A stretch of DNA of 64,000 bases from Agrobacterium vitis (GCF_013337045.2 NZ_CP118260.1:248001-312000), one strand, 5' to 3'. Counted from the stretch's first letter, positions 18,839 to 30,065 are shown. The notes: a model not told the origin generated them from the letters alone. Translations and numbers: made by a program.

Positions 18839-20392
18839 ATGAACCACAAACCAGACAAATCCCCGCTTGCCCGCAGCACCGCTGCCGTGGTCGCAGTTGC
18901 CGCAGCTCTTACCGGGTTCTCAGCCAGCGCTGCCGATCTGACCGTTGCGCGCTCTGTCGATGCCGATGGCCTCGATCCGCAAAAGGCAAGCACGACCCAG
19001 TCGTTACAGATCACCAACCTGATCTTCGATACATTGCTGACGATGGGGAAGGACGGTTCCGTCCATCCGGGCCTGGCCAGCGCCTGGACGATGGCGCCGG
19101 ATGGTAAGTCCTATGATTTCACCATCCGCAACGGCATCAAGTGCCACGATGGCACCACGTTTGATGCGGCGGCGGCGAAGGCCAGCCTGGACCGGGCACT
19201 CGATCCTGCGACCGTCAATCCGAACCTCTCGGCATGGGGTCCGATCACCAAAAGCAGCGTCGAGGGCAAGGTGCTGAAAGTCACTCTGTCCGAACCCTAT
19301 GGTCCCTTCACGTCGTTCCTCACCAGCATCCAGGCGGCCTTCATCTGCCCGTCCTCCGCATCGGCCAAGGAATTCAAGCCGATCGGCACCGGCCCGTTCA
19401 AATTCGTCAACTGGACCCGCAATGACAGCATCCAGCTGGAGGCGAATGCCGATTACCAGAACGCCAACCCGCTGATCGAAAACCCCGGCAAGCCGCATAT
19501 CGACAAGCTGACCTTCAAGGTCATCCCGGAAGCGGTGGCCAGAATGGCTGCCCTGCGCTCCGGCGAGGTCGATATGGTCGAGCCGTCTCTGGAAGAAGCC
19601 GCCGACCTGAAGGCCGACAGCAAATTCAAGGTCTACGCAGCCGAGCTGTCCGGACAGCAAATGCTTGCCGCCTTCACCTGGAAGATCAAGCCGCTCGACA
19701 ATCCGGATATCCGCAAGGCGATCGGCATGGCAATGAACCGCGACGCCTATGCGTCGATTGCCTTTGAAGGCCTCGTCAACACTGCCAATTGCCCCGTGGC
19801 ACCGAACCTGTTCTCGACCGATGAGGCGCTTTGCGCCACGTGGGGCGTCAAATATGACCCCGAAGCCGCTAAGGCTTTGATGGCCAAGGCAGGCTACACC
19901 CCGGAAAAACCGCTGAAGGTGAAGCTTCTCGTTCACAAGCTGCCGGGCTGGGACCAGATGCACCAGATCATGCAGCAGGATCTGGCGGCCATCGGCGTCC
20001 AGGCCGAGATCGAGACCCGGGAAGTGGCCGCCTATTTCGACTATATGAAGGGCGTTAACGAACGCACCGATGGCGAACCTGCCGTGTGGACCATGGGCAT
20101 GTCGGGTGTCGATCCGGACTACCTTACTTTCCTTTGGAAACGTCCGGGCTTTGTCAATATGGGCATCAATGCCGACCTCGATGGCATGCTGGACGAGCAG
20201 CGCAAGCTTTCAGGTGATGCACGGGCCGCCAAGATCCATGATATTGAAAAATATCTGATGGAGAATGCCTATGCGATCCCGCTGCTGTCACCCGGTTGGG
20301 GCTGGCTGATGGCATCGACATCGAAAGTCGATGGCTTCAAGATGGGCTTCATGGTGTCGCTGCTGTTCAACGACGTAAGCGTCAAGCCATAA
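18839..20392 (+). CDS. Peptide/opine/nickel-type ABC binding protein (SBP_bac_5)
   Basis: A 517-residue periplasmic binding protein. The first 33 residues form a Sec signal peptide (positive start, hydrophobic AAVVAVAAALTGFSASA). The mature part contains family-5 signatures such as DGLDPQKASTTQSLQITNLIFDTLL, GTGPFKFVNWTRNDSIQLEANADY and a C-terminal IEKYLMENAYAIPLL block. The ATG at 18839 follows a weak AAGGGAAC site; the longer upstream reading frame overlaps the amidase and is rejected. It defines the first peptide-type importer of the window. Confidence 0.9.
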   Translation: MNHKPDKSPLARSTAAVVAVAAALTGFSASAADLTVARSVDADGLDPQKASTTQSLQITNLIFDTLLTMGKDGSVHPGLASAWTMAPDGKSYDFTIRNGIKCHDGTTFDAAAAKASLDRALDPATVNPNLSAWGPITKSSVEGKVLKVTLSEPYGPFTSFLTSIQAAFICPSSASAKEFKPIGTGPFKFVNWTRNDSIQLEANADYQNANPLIENPGKPHIDKLTFKVIPEAVARMAALRSGEVDMVEPSLEEAADLKADSKFKVYAAELSGQQMLAAFTWKIKPLDNPDIRKAIGMAMNRDAYASIAFEGLVNTANCPVAPNLFSTDEALCATWGVKYDPEAAKALMAKAGYTPEKPLKVKLLVHKLPGWDQMHQIMQQDLAAIGVQAEIETREVAAYFDYMKGVNERTDGEPAVWTMGMSGVDPDYLTFLWKRPGFVNMGINADLDGMLDEQRKLSGDARAAKIHDIEKYLMENAYAIPLLSPGWGWLMASTSKVDGFKMGFMVSLLFNDVSVKP

Positions 20393-20415
20393 TGGGGAAC
20401 AGCTGCTCCGGCTAC

Positions 20416-20513
20416 TGCATCATTCTTTAAACCGGAATCGGTTTAAAGAGAAAATTATGCAGCAGATATAAAGAGCGACAGCGCCGTGCGCCATATATGG
20501 CGCACGGCGCTGT
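20416..20513. repeat. Intergenic repeat R1, copy A (two palindromes)
   Basis: A structured element between binding-protein and permease genes. The first part is a dyad, TCTTTAAACCG...CGGTTTAAAGA, bounded by TGCAT and ATGCA. The second part, 20478-20513, is a perfect 36-bp palindrome with half-site ACAGCGCCGTGCGCCATA. A second copy lies at 29899-30000 in the equivalent place of the other peptide importer. It probably forms an mRNA hairpin that stabilises the binding-protein message or dampens permease expression. Confidence 0.75.
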
Positions 20514-20548
20514 AGGCCGGGGCAGCCTTCCGATACAGACGGGTTCCA

Positions 20549-21472
20549 ATGCTTGTTCTCATTTTCAAACGGCTGCTCATTGCCCTGGCGACGGTTGTGT
20601 CTGTCATTATCCTGTCGGGCATTCTCATCCATATCGTCCCTGGCGATCCGGTTACCGCGATGATGGCGCAGTCCGTGACCGCAAGTCCGGAAGCGATGGC
20701 GCAAATGCGTGCCAAGCTGGGGCTTGATCTGCCAGTCTGGCAGCAGGTGGGGCTCTATACTTGGCACGTTTTCCAGGGCGATCTCGGCATGACGATCCGC
20801 GGCAACGAACCTGTCGCAAGGTTGCTTCTCCAGCGGCTGCCAAACACCTTTGTTCTGGCGGTGTCAGGGCTCGGCGTTGCGCTTGCCATTGGTATACCGC
20901 TCGGTTTTCTGGCGGCGATCCACCGCGGAAAGCTGACCGATACGGCCGTCATGGTGATTGCGGTGCTGGGTGTCTCCATCCCCGGTTTCTGGTTGGGGCT
21001 GATCATGATTCAGGTCTTCTCGCTCAAGCTCGGCTGGTTGCCAGTCGCAGGCTCGGGTTTGCGCAACATCATCCTGCCAGCCCTCACTCTGGGTCTGACC
21101 TACTGCGCTCTGGTGGCGCGCATGACGCGCTCGGCCCTCGTCGAGGTCCTGGCCGAAGACTATATCCGCACGGCCCGCGCGCGCGGGCTTCGTGAATATC
21201 AGGTGCTTTTGGTTCATGCGCTGAAGCCGGCGCTGATCAGTATTGTCACGGTGGTCGGGCTGGTCTTTGCCTATCTTCTCGGCGGTCAGGTGATCATCGA
21301 GAACGTGTTTTCGTGGAATGGCATCGGTCGCCTGGCTGTCCAGGCCATGCTGGAGCGTGACTATCCGATGATCCAGGGCTTCATTGTCGTCTTCGCCAGT
21401 TCGGTTGTCATCGTCTCGATGCTGATCGACATTCTCTACGGCTTTCTGGACCCCCGCATGAGGCAAAGATGA
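20549..21472 (+). CDS. Peptide-type ABC permease, DppB type
   Basis: A 307-residue permease with six membrane segments, an N-terminal FKRLLIALATVVSVIILSGILIHIVPGDP block typical of DppB/OppB, and an EAA loop RTARARGLREYQVLLVHALKPAL. It is separated from the binding protein by repeat R1 and coupled to the next gene by an ATGA overlap at 21469-21472. Confidence 0.92.
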   Translation: MLVLIFKRLLIALATVVSVIILSGILIHIVPGDPVTAMMAQSVTASPEAMAQMRAKLGLDLPVWQQVGLYTWHVFQGDLGMTIRGNEPVARLLLQRLPNTFVLAVSGLGVALAIGIPLGFLAAIHRGKLTDTAVMVIAVLGVSIPGFWLGLIMIQVFSLKLGWLPVAGSGLRNIILPALTLGLTYCALVARMTRSALVEVLAEDYIRTARARGLREYQVLLVHALKPALISIVTVVGLVFAYLLGGQVIIENVFSWNGIGRLAVQAMLERDYPMIQGFIVVFASSVVIVSMLIDILYGFLDPRMRQR

Positions 21473-22317
21473 CCAGCATCGCAAAACGCAGGATGTTCTC
21501 TCTCAGATTGCCTGTCAGTGTGACGATAGGGCTGGCGCTTGCACTTATCATCGTGCTGCTCTCTCTGCTGTCATCCTATATTGCTCCGTTTGATCCGATG
21601 CGGATGGCGGCTGGCCCACGGCTGTCGGCGCCATCGACGGCGCATCTTTTCGGAACCGACGAATTTGGCCGCGACCTTTTCAGCCGCGTGCTGCTCGGCG
21701 GACGGTTGTCGCTTGGCATCGGCCTCAGCGCCGTCGTCAGCGGTCTGGTGATCGGCGGTCTCATTGGTCTGATCGCCGCTTTCGGTGGCCGAATTGTCGA
21801 GGCTTTGCTGTTGCGGCTTATCGATGTCCTCTATTCGTTTCCCGATACGTTGATCGCCCTTGCGCTGGTGGCTTTCCTCGGGCCAGGAATAGAGAACGCA
21901 ACGCTGGCAATCGCTATCAGTCTCGTTCCCTTTTATGCGCGGGTGGCCTACGGCCTTGCGGCTGCCGAGCGGGCAAAACCCTATATCGAGGCCGCCAGAC
22001 TTGCAGGCACCCGGTCCGCGCGACTGGTCCGCGTCCATGTCATGCCGAATATTGTGCAAAGCCTGATCGTTATGGCAACACTCGGATTTTCGTCCGCCAT
22101 CCTGTCCGCCGCCGGGCTTTCGTTTCTGGGGCTTGGGGTCCAGCCGCCATCGCCGGAATGGGGTGCTATCCTCGCCTCGGGGCGCAATTATATCACCAAA
22201 GCCCCGTGGATATTGATCTTTCCGGGATTGGCGATCTGCCTCACCGTCCTTTCCTTCAATCTGATCGGTGACAGTCTCAGGGACCTCATCGATCCCCGCC
22301 GAAAGGCAAGGCCATGA
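21469..22317 (+). CDS. Peptide-type ABC permease, DppC type
   Basis: A 282-residue permease with the DppC hallmark LFGTDEFGRDLFSRVLLGGRLSLGIG after the first membrane helix, five further helices and the EAA loop IEAARLAGTRSARLVRVHVMPN. It is the heterodimer partner of the preceding permease. ATGA overlaps on both sides show tight translational coupling. Confidence 0.92.
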   Translation: MTSIAKRRMFSLRLPVSVTIGLALALIIVLLSLLSSYIAPFDPMRMAAGPRLSAPSTAHLFGTDEFGRDLFSRVLLGGRLSLGIGLSAVVSGLVIGGLIGLIAAFGGRIVEALLLRLIDVLYSFPDTLIALALVAFLGPGIENATLAIAISLVPFYARVAYGLAAAERAKPYIEAARLAGTRSARLVRVHVMPNIVQSLIVMATLGFSSAILSAAGLSFLGLGVQPPSPEWGAILASGRNYITKAPWILIFPGLAICLTVLSFNLIGDSLRDLIDPRRKARP

Positions 22318-23147
22318 CGCAACCTTATCTGCGAGTCCGCGATCTGACGGTTGCCTTCCCCACCAGACAAGGGCCGTTCGCCGCTGTCGATGGTGTCGGG
22401 TTCGACCTCGCCCGGGGAGAAATCCTCGCCCTTGTCGGCGAATCCGGCAGCGGCAAGAGCATGACGTCGCTATCGATCATGCGTTTTCTGCCTGAGGCGG
22501 GGACAATGTCAGGCACAATCGAGATCGATGGGCAGAATATTGCCGGGCTTCAGCGCCGGGACATGGAAGATGTGCGCGGCGCGAAAATCGGCATGATCTT
22601 CCAGGAGCCGATGACGTCGCTCAATCCGGTCCTGACCATTGGCCGCCAGATGAGCGAAGGATTGATCCGTCATAAGGGCATGGCGCGTCGTCTGGCGCTG
22701 GAGCACGCCATTGCCGCCCTTGAGGATGTCCGCATTCCCGAACCCCGGCGTATTCTCGGCCAGTATCCGCATCAACTGTCCGGCGGAATGCGCCAGCGCG
22801 TGATGATTGCCGCTGCCCTGACCCTGAAACCCGGCGTGTTGATTGCCGATGAGCCGACTACGGCGCTTGATGTGACAGTCCAGGCGCAGGTGCTGGATCT
22901 GCTTGTCGATCTCAAACTGCGCCATGGGTCAGGCATTCTGCTGATCACCCATGACATTGGTGTGGTTGCCGAAACGGCGGATCGTGTCGCGGTCATGCGA
23001 GGCGGGCGCATCGTTGAAACCGGCCCGGTCGAGCAAATCCTATCTGCACCGCAGCATGACTATACCAAAGCATTGCTGGCCTCGCATCTGACCGTCGAAC
23101 GGGCCATGCGGCAGCGCCGCGACAAGACAAAGGCTGGTGCCAGATGA
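22314..23147 (+). CDS. Peptide-type ABC ATPase, DppD type
   Basis: A 277-residue ATPase with Walker [11 protein letters not shown]-loop [13 protein letters not shown], signature [15 protein letters not shown], Walker [13 protein letters not shown] and H-loop [11 protein letters not shown]. It is slightly shorter than classical DppD, lacking much of the C-terminal oligopeptide domain. It pairs with the following DppF-type ATPase, to which it is linked by a 4-bp overlap. Confidence 0.9.
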   Translation: MTQPYLRVRDLTVAFPTRQGPFAAVDGVGFDLARGEILALVGESGSGKSMTSLSIMRFLPEAGTMSGTIEIDGQNIAGLQRRDMEDVRGAKIGMIFQEPMTSLNPVLTIGRQMSEGLIRHKGMARRLALEHAIAALEDVRIPEPRRILGQYPHQLSGGMRQRVMIAAALTLKPGVLIADEPTTALDVTVQAQVLDLLVDLKLRHGSGILLITHDIGVVAETADRVAVMRGGRIVETGPVEQILSAPQHDYTKALLASHLTVERAMRQRRDKTKAGAR

Positions 23148-24028
23148 CGACAGAACCAATCCTGGCCCTTGAGAATATCCGCAAGGTATTTTCCGCGAAC
23201 GGTCGAGAGGTGAGGGCGCTCAACGGCGTTTCTCTCAGTCTTGGGCGCGGCGAAACGCTCGGGGTGATCGGCGAAAGCGGTTCCGGAAAATCGACGCTGG
23301 GCCGTATCGCCGTGGGGCTTGAGACCGCTGATAAAGGCACGATCCGCATCGGCGGGACCGATATTGCCGGTCTTTCCGTGCCATTGCGCCGTGAGGCATT
23401 TCGCCATTGTCAGATGATTTTCCAGGACCCGTATTCCTCCCTCAATCCCAGACTGACGATCGGTCGCCAGATCGGAGAGGGGATCTACGCCACCGGTGTC
23501 GCCAATTGGAAAGAGATCGGCGAGAGCGTCGCGGATCTTCTGGAGAAAGTCGGGCTCAAGCGGGACTATGCGGATCGCTATCCGCATGAGTTTTCCGGTG
23601 GCCAGCGTCAACGTATCGCCATTGCCCGTGCGCTTGCGCCAGGGCCGCAGGTGGTGATTGCCGATGAACCCGTTTCTGCCCTCGATGTCAGTATTCAGGC
23701 CCAGATTCTCGATCTGCTGGCTGATTTGCAGAAAGAGAATTTTCTATCCTACCTGTTCATCTCCCATGACATGGCCGTCGTCGCGCATTTGTGCGACCGG
23801 GTTGCCGTGATGCATCATGGTCGCATCGTGGAATATGGCCCGGTCGAAGCGATCGTTGAACATGCCCGGCATCCTTATACAAAGAGCTTATTGGAAGCCG
23901 TTCCGCGCCTTGGCCGCCGCCGCAGCGGTGAGCGACATGTGCCAGTCGCGCTGCCTACTCATGGCGACGACGATCCCTATGAGGCGGTTGCGCCCGGCCA
24001 TTGGGTCTTGGCGCATAGTCATCTGTAA
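23144..24028 (+). CDS. Peptide-type ABC ATPase, DppF type
   Basis: A 294-residue ATPase with Walker [13 protein letters not shown], the DppF-type MIFQDPYSSLNPRLTIG Q-loop, signature FSGGQRQR, Walker B VIADEPVSALDVSIQAQIL and H-loop FISHDMAVV. The C-terminal HPYTKSLLEAVPR motif is characteristic of this class. It is the last gene of the five-gene importer; an 87-bp gap follows before the fused ATPase. Confidence 0.9.
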   Translation: MTTEPILALENIRKVFSANGREVRALNGVSLSLGRGETLGVIGESGSGKSTLGRIAVGLETADKGTIRIGGTDIAGLSVPLRREAFRHCQMIFQDPYSSLNPRLTIGRQIGEGIYATGVANWKEIGESVADLLEKVGLKRDYADRYPHEFSGGQRQRIAIARALAPGPQVVIADEPVSALDVSIQAQILDLLADLQKENFLSYLFISHDMAVVAHLCDRVAVMHHGRIVEYGPVEAIVEHARHPYTKSLLEAVPRLGRRRSGERHVPVALPTHGDDDPYEAVAPGHWVLAHSHL

Positions 24029-24115
24029 CGGACTGCGGGACCCTGCGGCGTTACGGCATCTTTCTTGCATCTGTCTTTTCAAAAGAACGTGACGCGCAAC
24101 AATAAGGGGTAACTC

Positions 24116-25765
<1,650 letters not shown>

Positions 25766-26151
25766 TGCCCATATTGGCCTGGCCCAGCCTCAGCTCAAAA
25801 TGACCTTGGGTCTTGTCTTCACTCGAGGTCCGCCTGCCTGCCAATCGTGCAGGAATGGGCATGTCTTCTGGCTGACCGGCTATATTTTGGGCGGTATTGC
25901 GGGATGCGTAAATTTGCATCTTCAATGTCAAAAAAATAGTTGCAAATGTCCATTAATGGGCGTTCAATCCCGTCAAGAAAAGAGTAGGCGATAGAATGGT
26001 CCCGCGTCCTTTCGTCAATGTCATGGGTTCAACAAACTGAAAAAATTGTGCTTTCGGGCGTAAACCGAAAATCAGTTAATTGTGTCTTTCGCTTGAATAG
26101 CTCTGCGGCGGAGTGTTTTTTGTTGATGACGGTGGGGCAGGGGGTGGCCAG
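25766..26151. other. Non-coding gap with weak dyads
   Basis: A 386-bp gap between the fused ATPase and the MarR gene without a credible coding frame. It holds an inverted repeat ATTTGCA...TGCAAAT (arms about 23 bp apart, near 25914-25950), AT-rich sequence and a purine-rich stretch just before the MarR start. It probably carries the MarR promoter and operator, but no clear -35/-10 pair could be assigned. Confidence 0.4.
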
Positions 26152-26601
26152 ATGGCGGCGGTGGAACTGGATGTTCTGGAAAATGTCCTTAGCTATTACA
26201 TCCGCACGATCAACATGGCGGTTTCCCGGGATCTCGATCAGAAACTTGGTAAGCTCGAAGTTGCCAAGGGGACCGGCAAGATCACCACGTTGTTGCTGGT
26301 CGATAGCCATCCAGGCATCCGGTCTTCTGTCATCGCGCAACTGATCTTCAAGGACAGGTCAGCCATGGTGCGGCTGGTCGATCAGATGGAAGAGCAGGAA
26401 CTGCTGCGCCGTGAGGCGGATGATGACGACAACCGCGCTCAGGGCCTGTTCATCACACCCAAGGGTGCTGCGCTGGCAAAACGTGTTCGTCCCCTTGTCG
26501 TGAAACAATCGCGGGATTTTTTTCCCGATATTACCGACGAAGAACATCAGATGCTGATCTCGGTACTCGGGCGTACCTATCGGCGGATCGTGGGGCTTTA
26601 G
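26152..26601 (+). CDS. MarR family transcriptional regulator
   Basis: A 149-residue winged-helix regulator. The central part, GIRSSVIAQLIFKDRSAMVRLVDQMEEQELLRREADDDDNRAQGLFITPKG, holds the recognition helix, the beta-wing with the conserved DDxDNRA turn, and the start of the dimer helix. The ATG at 26152 is preferred to a GTG at 26113, because the upstream residues are not family-like. It lies 90 bp before the FAD oxidoreductase and likely controls it and the second importer. The stop codon lies inside a perfect hairpin at 26596-26615. Confidence 0.85.
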   Translation: MAAVELDVLENVLSYYIRTINMAVSRDLDQKLGKLEVAKGTGKITTLLLVDSHPGIRSSVIAQLIFKDRSAMVRLVDQMEEQELLRREADDDDNRAQGLFITPKGAALAKRVRPLVVKQSRDFFPDITDEEHQMLISVLGRTYRRIVGL

Positions 26602-26615
26602 GGCTTGCCCTAAAG
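26596..26615. terminator. Hairpin overlapping the MarR stop codon
   Basis: CTTTAGGGC-TT-GCCCTAAAG, a perfect 9-bp stem that contains the MarR TAG. No long T-run follows, so it may attenuate or process the message rather than end it. It is directly joined to an R3 module-1 copy. Confidence 0.45.
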
Positions 26616-26660
26616 TTTGTCAGGGAGAATTGGAACCCGGTTTTCCCGAAACAACAAACA
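26611..26660. repeat. Repeat R3, module 1 copy
   Basis: Shares TTTGTCAGGGA...GGTTTTCCCGAAA with the full R3 elements at 49104-49206 and 63800-63904, including the GGGA/TCCC hairpin arms. It lacks the second module. It lies between the MarR and oxidoreductase genes. Confidence 0.6.
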
Positions 26661-26690
26661 ACAACTGCCAGCTTAAGGAGTTTTTCTGAC

Positions 26691-28022
26691 ATGCCAGGTC
26701 CCTATGTCGTTCCCGTCCACGGGGATGCGGAACTACCGAGCCACGTGGATGTCGTTGTTATCGGCGGCGGCATTATCGGTACATCCACGGCGCTCGAACT
26801 TGCCGATCAGGGATTGAGAGTGGCGCTCTGCGAAAAAGGCGGCATCGGCCACGAACAGTCCAGTCGTAACTGGGGTTGGGTTCGGATTTCCAGGCGCGAT
26901 CCGCGCGAAGTGCCGCTGATGGCCGAGTCGCTGCGCATCTGGGCCGATCTCAACCGCCGCACGGGCCGGGAAACCGGCTTCAAGCGTTCGGGCATCGTTT
27001 TTACCTGCGTCACCGAGAAGGAATTTGCCGAACACGAGCGCTGGAACAGCAATCTGGACGGCTACCAGATCGAAAGCCGGATGCTGAGCGCCAAGGAGTT
27101 CCGGGAGAAATATCCAGGCTCCGACATGAACATTGCCGGTGCGCTTTACACAGCGGGTGACTGCCGCGCTGAACCGCAGAAGGCCGCACCCGCTATTGCC
27201 GAGGCAGCCCGCGACCGGGGCGCTTTCATCCTCACCGAATGCGCGGTACGCGGTCTTCAGCTTTCCGGTGGCAAGGTGTCGGGTGTGGTAACGGAGCGCG
27301 GTGAGATCGCCTGCCAGTCCGTCGTCCTGGCGGGCGGTGCATGGTCCAACCTGTTCTGCGGCAATAACGGCCTCGACCTCCCGCAGTTGAAGGTGATGAA
27401 TTCCGTGCTGCGCACCAAACCGCTGGAGGGGGGCCCGGAGGAGGCGATCTGGTCAAACGGCTTCGCCATTCGCAAGCGGTCGGATGGCGGCTACACGATT
27501 GCAAATGGCTTTCAGAATATCGTGGATATCGTGCCAGCCTCTTTCCGGTATGCCCGCAATTTCCTGCCCGCGCTGCGCCACGAATGGCGCTCTCTCGATC
27601 TGCGGTTGACGGGCCGGTTCTTTGATGAGTGGCGCATTCCGCGCCGCTGGTCGCTCGATGAGGCATCCCCGTTTGAATACAACCGCGTGCTGGACCCGGT
27701 GCCGTCTAAGGCGATGACCGACGGTGCGCTGGCCCAACTCAAGAAGGCCTTCCCCGTCTTCGAAAAGGCGGAGATTTCACAGCGCTGGGCCGGCATGATC
27801 GATGTGACGCCCGATGCCATTCCGGTCATCGATGCCATCGACGCCATCCCCGGCTTTCACGTCGCCACCGGCTTTTCCGGCCATGGTTTCGGCATTGGAC
27901 CGGCTGCCGGTCGGCTGATGGCCGATATCGTCACGGGACGCAATCCGATCGTAGACCGCAAGGACTTCCGGTTCAGCCGCTTCAGCGATGGCTCGAAAAT
28001 CGAACTGATCAGCGGCTTTTGA
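26691..28022 (+). CDS. FAD-dependent amine/amino-acid oxidoreductase (DAO family)
   Basis: A 443-residue flavoprotein of the DAO fold. The FAD-binding motif DVVVIGGGIIGTSTALELADQG lies near residue 20, and the C-terminal GFHVATGFSGHGFGIGPAAGRLMADIV closes the flavin site. Relatives oxidise D-amino acids, sarcosine, glycine or opines, releasing an imine or aldehyde. GGAG lies upstream of the ATG at a wide spacing. Placed before the second peptide/opine-type importer, it probably oxidises the imported compound. The exact substrate is unknown. Confidence 0.85.
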   Translation: MPGPYVVPVHGDAELPSHVDVVVIGGGIIGTSTALELADQGLRVALCEKGGIGHEQSSRNWGWVRISRRDPREVPLMAESLRIWADLNRRTGRETGFKRSGIVFTCVTEKEFAEHERWNSNLDGYQIESRMLSAKEFREKYPGSDMNIAGALYTAGDCRAEPQKAAPAIAEAARDRGAFILTECAVRGLQLSGGKVSGVVTERGEIACQSVVLAGGAWSNLFCGNNGLDLPQLKVMNSVLRTKPLEGGPEEAIWSNGFAIRKRSDGGYTIANGFQNIVDIVPASFRYARNFLPALRHEWRSLDLRLTGRFFDEWRIPRRWSLDEASPFEYNRVLDPVPSKAMTDGALAQLKKAFPVFEKAEISQRWAGMIDVTPDAIPVIDAIDAIPGFHVATGFSGHGFGIGPAAGRLMADIVTGRNPIVDRKDFRFSRFSDGSKIELISGF

Positions 28023-28040
28023 ATGCGGCATGGCTTATGC

Positions 28041-28150
28041 GAAGGCTTCGAAGATGCTCAGGCGTCTTCGCCTTCATAGTTCGAATATCTCAAATGCACC
28101 AGAGGCTTGAGATATTCGAAAATGCAATACGGCGCACCATTTTCAATGGT
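28041..28150 (-). repeat. Intergenic repeat R2, copy 1 (two hairpins)
   Basis: On the minus strand it reads like the copies at 44516 and 46484. The main hairpin has perfect 14-bp arms, TTCGAATATCTCAA (28080-28093) and TTGAGATATTCGAA (28107-28120). A second hairpin built from GAAGGC/GCCTTC arms lies at 28041-28075. The flank shares a GAAAATGGT...CGTATT block with the other copies. Confidence 0.7.
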
Positions 28151-28225
28151 TTGCCATATTAAATCGCTCCGGCAGAGAGCGAGCAGGATGAAGGTCGATA
28201 ACCACCAGAAAAAAGGGAACATGCA

Positions 28226-29890
28226 ATGTCCGATAAGGAACGCAATTCGATACCGCATCCCACGCGTCGCCAGACGCTTGGCCTCATGGCGCTTGGAGCG
28301 TCCAGCGTGCTTTTCTCGGGACCGTCAGGCATTCGCGCGGCCAGTGCCGCGACCAAATCTATCAAGGGACAGCTGACTGTCGGCTTTTCGCAGGAGCCGA
28401 CGGTTTTCAATCCGCATATGCCTCATATCGAAGTGGATGAAGGCATTCATTTCAGCATATTCGATACGCTGTTCAGCGTTGATGCTGCTGGCAAATTCGT
28501 GCCGGGGCTGGCCGTGGAAGTGCCGAGCGTCGAAAACGGCGGCATCTCAACCGATGGCCTGAAGTGGAAGGTCAAGCTGCGCGATGGCGTGACATGGCAT
28601 GACGGCAAGCCGTTCACTGCTGAAGACGTCAAGGCAACGCTCGAGCTGCTGGTCGATGCCAATTTCCGCAGCTGGCGTAAGACCGGCCATGAATTCGTCC
28701 GCGACCTGACCGTTGTTTCACCCACGGAAATCACCTGGCGGATGGACAAGCCCTTCGCGCCCTATCCTTCCATTCTGGCCTCGACCTTCATCACGCCGAA
28801 ACATCTTCTGTCGGCCAGCGCCGATCCGAACAATGCGCTGTTCAACACCGCGCCGGTTGGCACTGGTCCGTTCAAATGGGCTGAGCGGGTCGCCGGAGAT
28901 CATATCCTGCTGGCTGCCAACCCGGACTATTTTGGCGATGGCCCCTATGTCGAAAAGCTGATTTACAAATACGTTCCCGACCTGAATGTCATGTACACCC
29001 AGTTCAAGACAGGCGACATCGATGTGGTCGGCCTGCAATGGATCACGCCCGATCACTACGAGGAAGCCAAGGGGCTGGATGGCAAGGTGGTCAATGTGGT
29101 GCCGGGTTCGACGGTTGAATCCTTCACCTTCAATATGGAGCGCCCGCAGTTCAAGGAAGCGGCGGTGCGCGAGGCGCTGTATGCTGCTATCGACAAGCAG
29201 TCGATTATCGAAGCGCTCTATTACGGCCTGCCGACCCCCACTGAAAGCTACGTTCCGCAGCAGTCCTTCTACTTCAATCCAGACCTGCCGAAGCATGAAT
29301 ATGACATCGCCAAAGCCAAGAAGCTGCTGGATGATGCCGGCTGGGTGGCCGGCAGCGACGGCATTCGCGCCAAAGGCGGGGTTAAATTGTCCTTCACCTG
29401 CTCAACGACGGCAGGCAATCATATTCGCGAACAGGTGCAGCAATTCCTGCAACAATCCTTCAAGGATATCGGCGTGGAAATGACCATTTCCAACTTGCCG
29501 CCAGCGGTGATGTGGGGCGATTATTGGACGCTGTCGAAGTTCGACGCCGTTATCGTTGGCCTGGATTTCCTGACGGGGTCCGATCCTGACACCTCCAATT
29601 TCTTCCGGTCTACGGCAATCCCGGCCAAGGGCGGTTCCGGCCAGAACACCTGGCAGTTTTCCAACCAGCAAGTAGACGAGTTGCTCACCAAGGGTGGCGA
29701 ATTGTTCGTTCCGGAGGAGCGCAAGGCCGTTTACCTGAAGATCCAGGAGATCATGCGCAAGGAACTGCCGCTCCTGCCGATGTTCCAGTATGCGACCGTG
29801 CGCGGCCACAAGCAGGGCGTCGAAAACGTGACGCCTAATGTGAATGTGCGCATCGACACCTGGAACGTCGCCACCTGGCGCTGGGCCTGA
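28226..29890 (+). CDS. Peptide-type ABC binding protein (SBP_bac_5, Tat-exported)
   Basis: A 554-residue family-5 binding protein. The N-terminus has a twin-arginine motif, TRRQTLGLMALGASSVLF, with signal cleavage expected after IRAASA, which suggests export in folded form. Family blocks include FNPHMPHIEVDEGIHFSIFDTLF, VTWHDGKPFTAEDVKATLELL, VGTGPFKWAERVAGDHILLAANPDYFG and a C-terminal YLKIQEIMRKELPLLPMF. It is the binding component of the second peptide-type importer, followed by repeat R1 copy B and two permeases. Confidence 0.9.
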   Translation: MSDKERNSIPHPTRRQTLGLMALGASSVLFSGPSGIRAASAATKSIKGQLTVGFSQEPTVFNPHMPHIEVDEGIHFSIFDTLFSVDAAGKFVPGLAVEVPSVENGGISTDGLKWKVKLRDGVTWHDGKPFTAEDVKATLELLVDANFRSWRKTGHEFVRDLTVVSPTEITWRMDKPFAPYPSILASTFITPKHLLSASADPNNALFNTAPVGTGPFKWAERVAGDHILLAANPDYFGDGPYVEKLIYKYVPDLNVMYTQFKTGDIDVVGLQWITPDHYEEAKGLDGKVVNVVPGSTVESFTFNMERPQFKEAAVREALYAAIDKQSIIEALYYGLPTPTESYVPQQSFYFNPDLPKHEYDIAKAKKLLDDAGWVAGSDGIRAKGGVKLSFTCSTTAGNHIREQVQQFLQQSFKDIGVEMTISNLPPAVMWGDYWTLSKFDAVIVGLDFLTGSDPDTSNFFRSTAIPAKGGSGQNTWQFSNQQVDELLTKGGELFVPEERKAVYLKIQEIMRKELPLLPMFQYATVRGHKQGVENVTPNVNVRIDTWNVATWRWA

Positions 29891-29898
29891 CGACATGT

Positions 29899-30000
29899 TG
29901 CATAATTCTTTATCCGGAATCGGTTTAAAGAGAGAATTATGCAACGAATATAAGCAGCTACAGCGAACCTTTGTGCGCCATATAGGGCGCACGGCGCTGT
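29899..30000. repeat. Intergenic repeat R1, copy B
   Basis: Same architecture as 20416-20513: a TGCATAATTCTTTA...TAAAGAGAGAATTATGCA dyad, followed by an ACAGCG...GTGCGCCATATAGGGCGCAC...CGCTGT inverted repeat. In this copy the left arm is interrupted by AACCTTT. It occupies the same position, between the binding-protein stop and the DppB-type permease. Confidence 0.75.
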
Positions 30001-30005
30001 AGTGC

Positions 30006-30027
30006 GCCGGACGCCTCGGCGTCCGGC
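30006..30027. terminator. GC-rich hairpin behind R1 copy B
   Basis: GCCGGACG-CCTCGG-CGTCCGGC, an 8-10 bp stem with a very short loop and no T-run. It lies 39 bp before the permease ATG and is likely an RNA-stabilising or attenuating hairpin. Confidence 0.5.
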
Positions 30028-30065
30028 ATGCCTGAGCCCGTTCACCCATGAAGCGGAGCCTGCCT

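Noticed and set aside
19004..19963. 319-codon minus-strand frame inside the first peptide-binding protein
   Set aside because: No start signal or known motifs; the plus strand shows continuous family-5 signatures.
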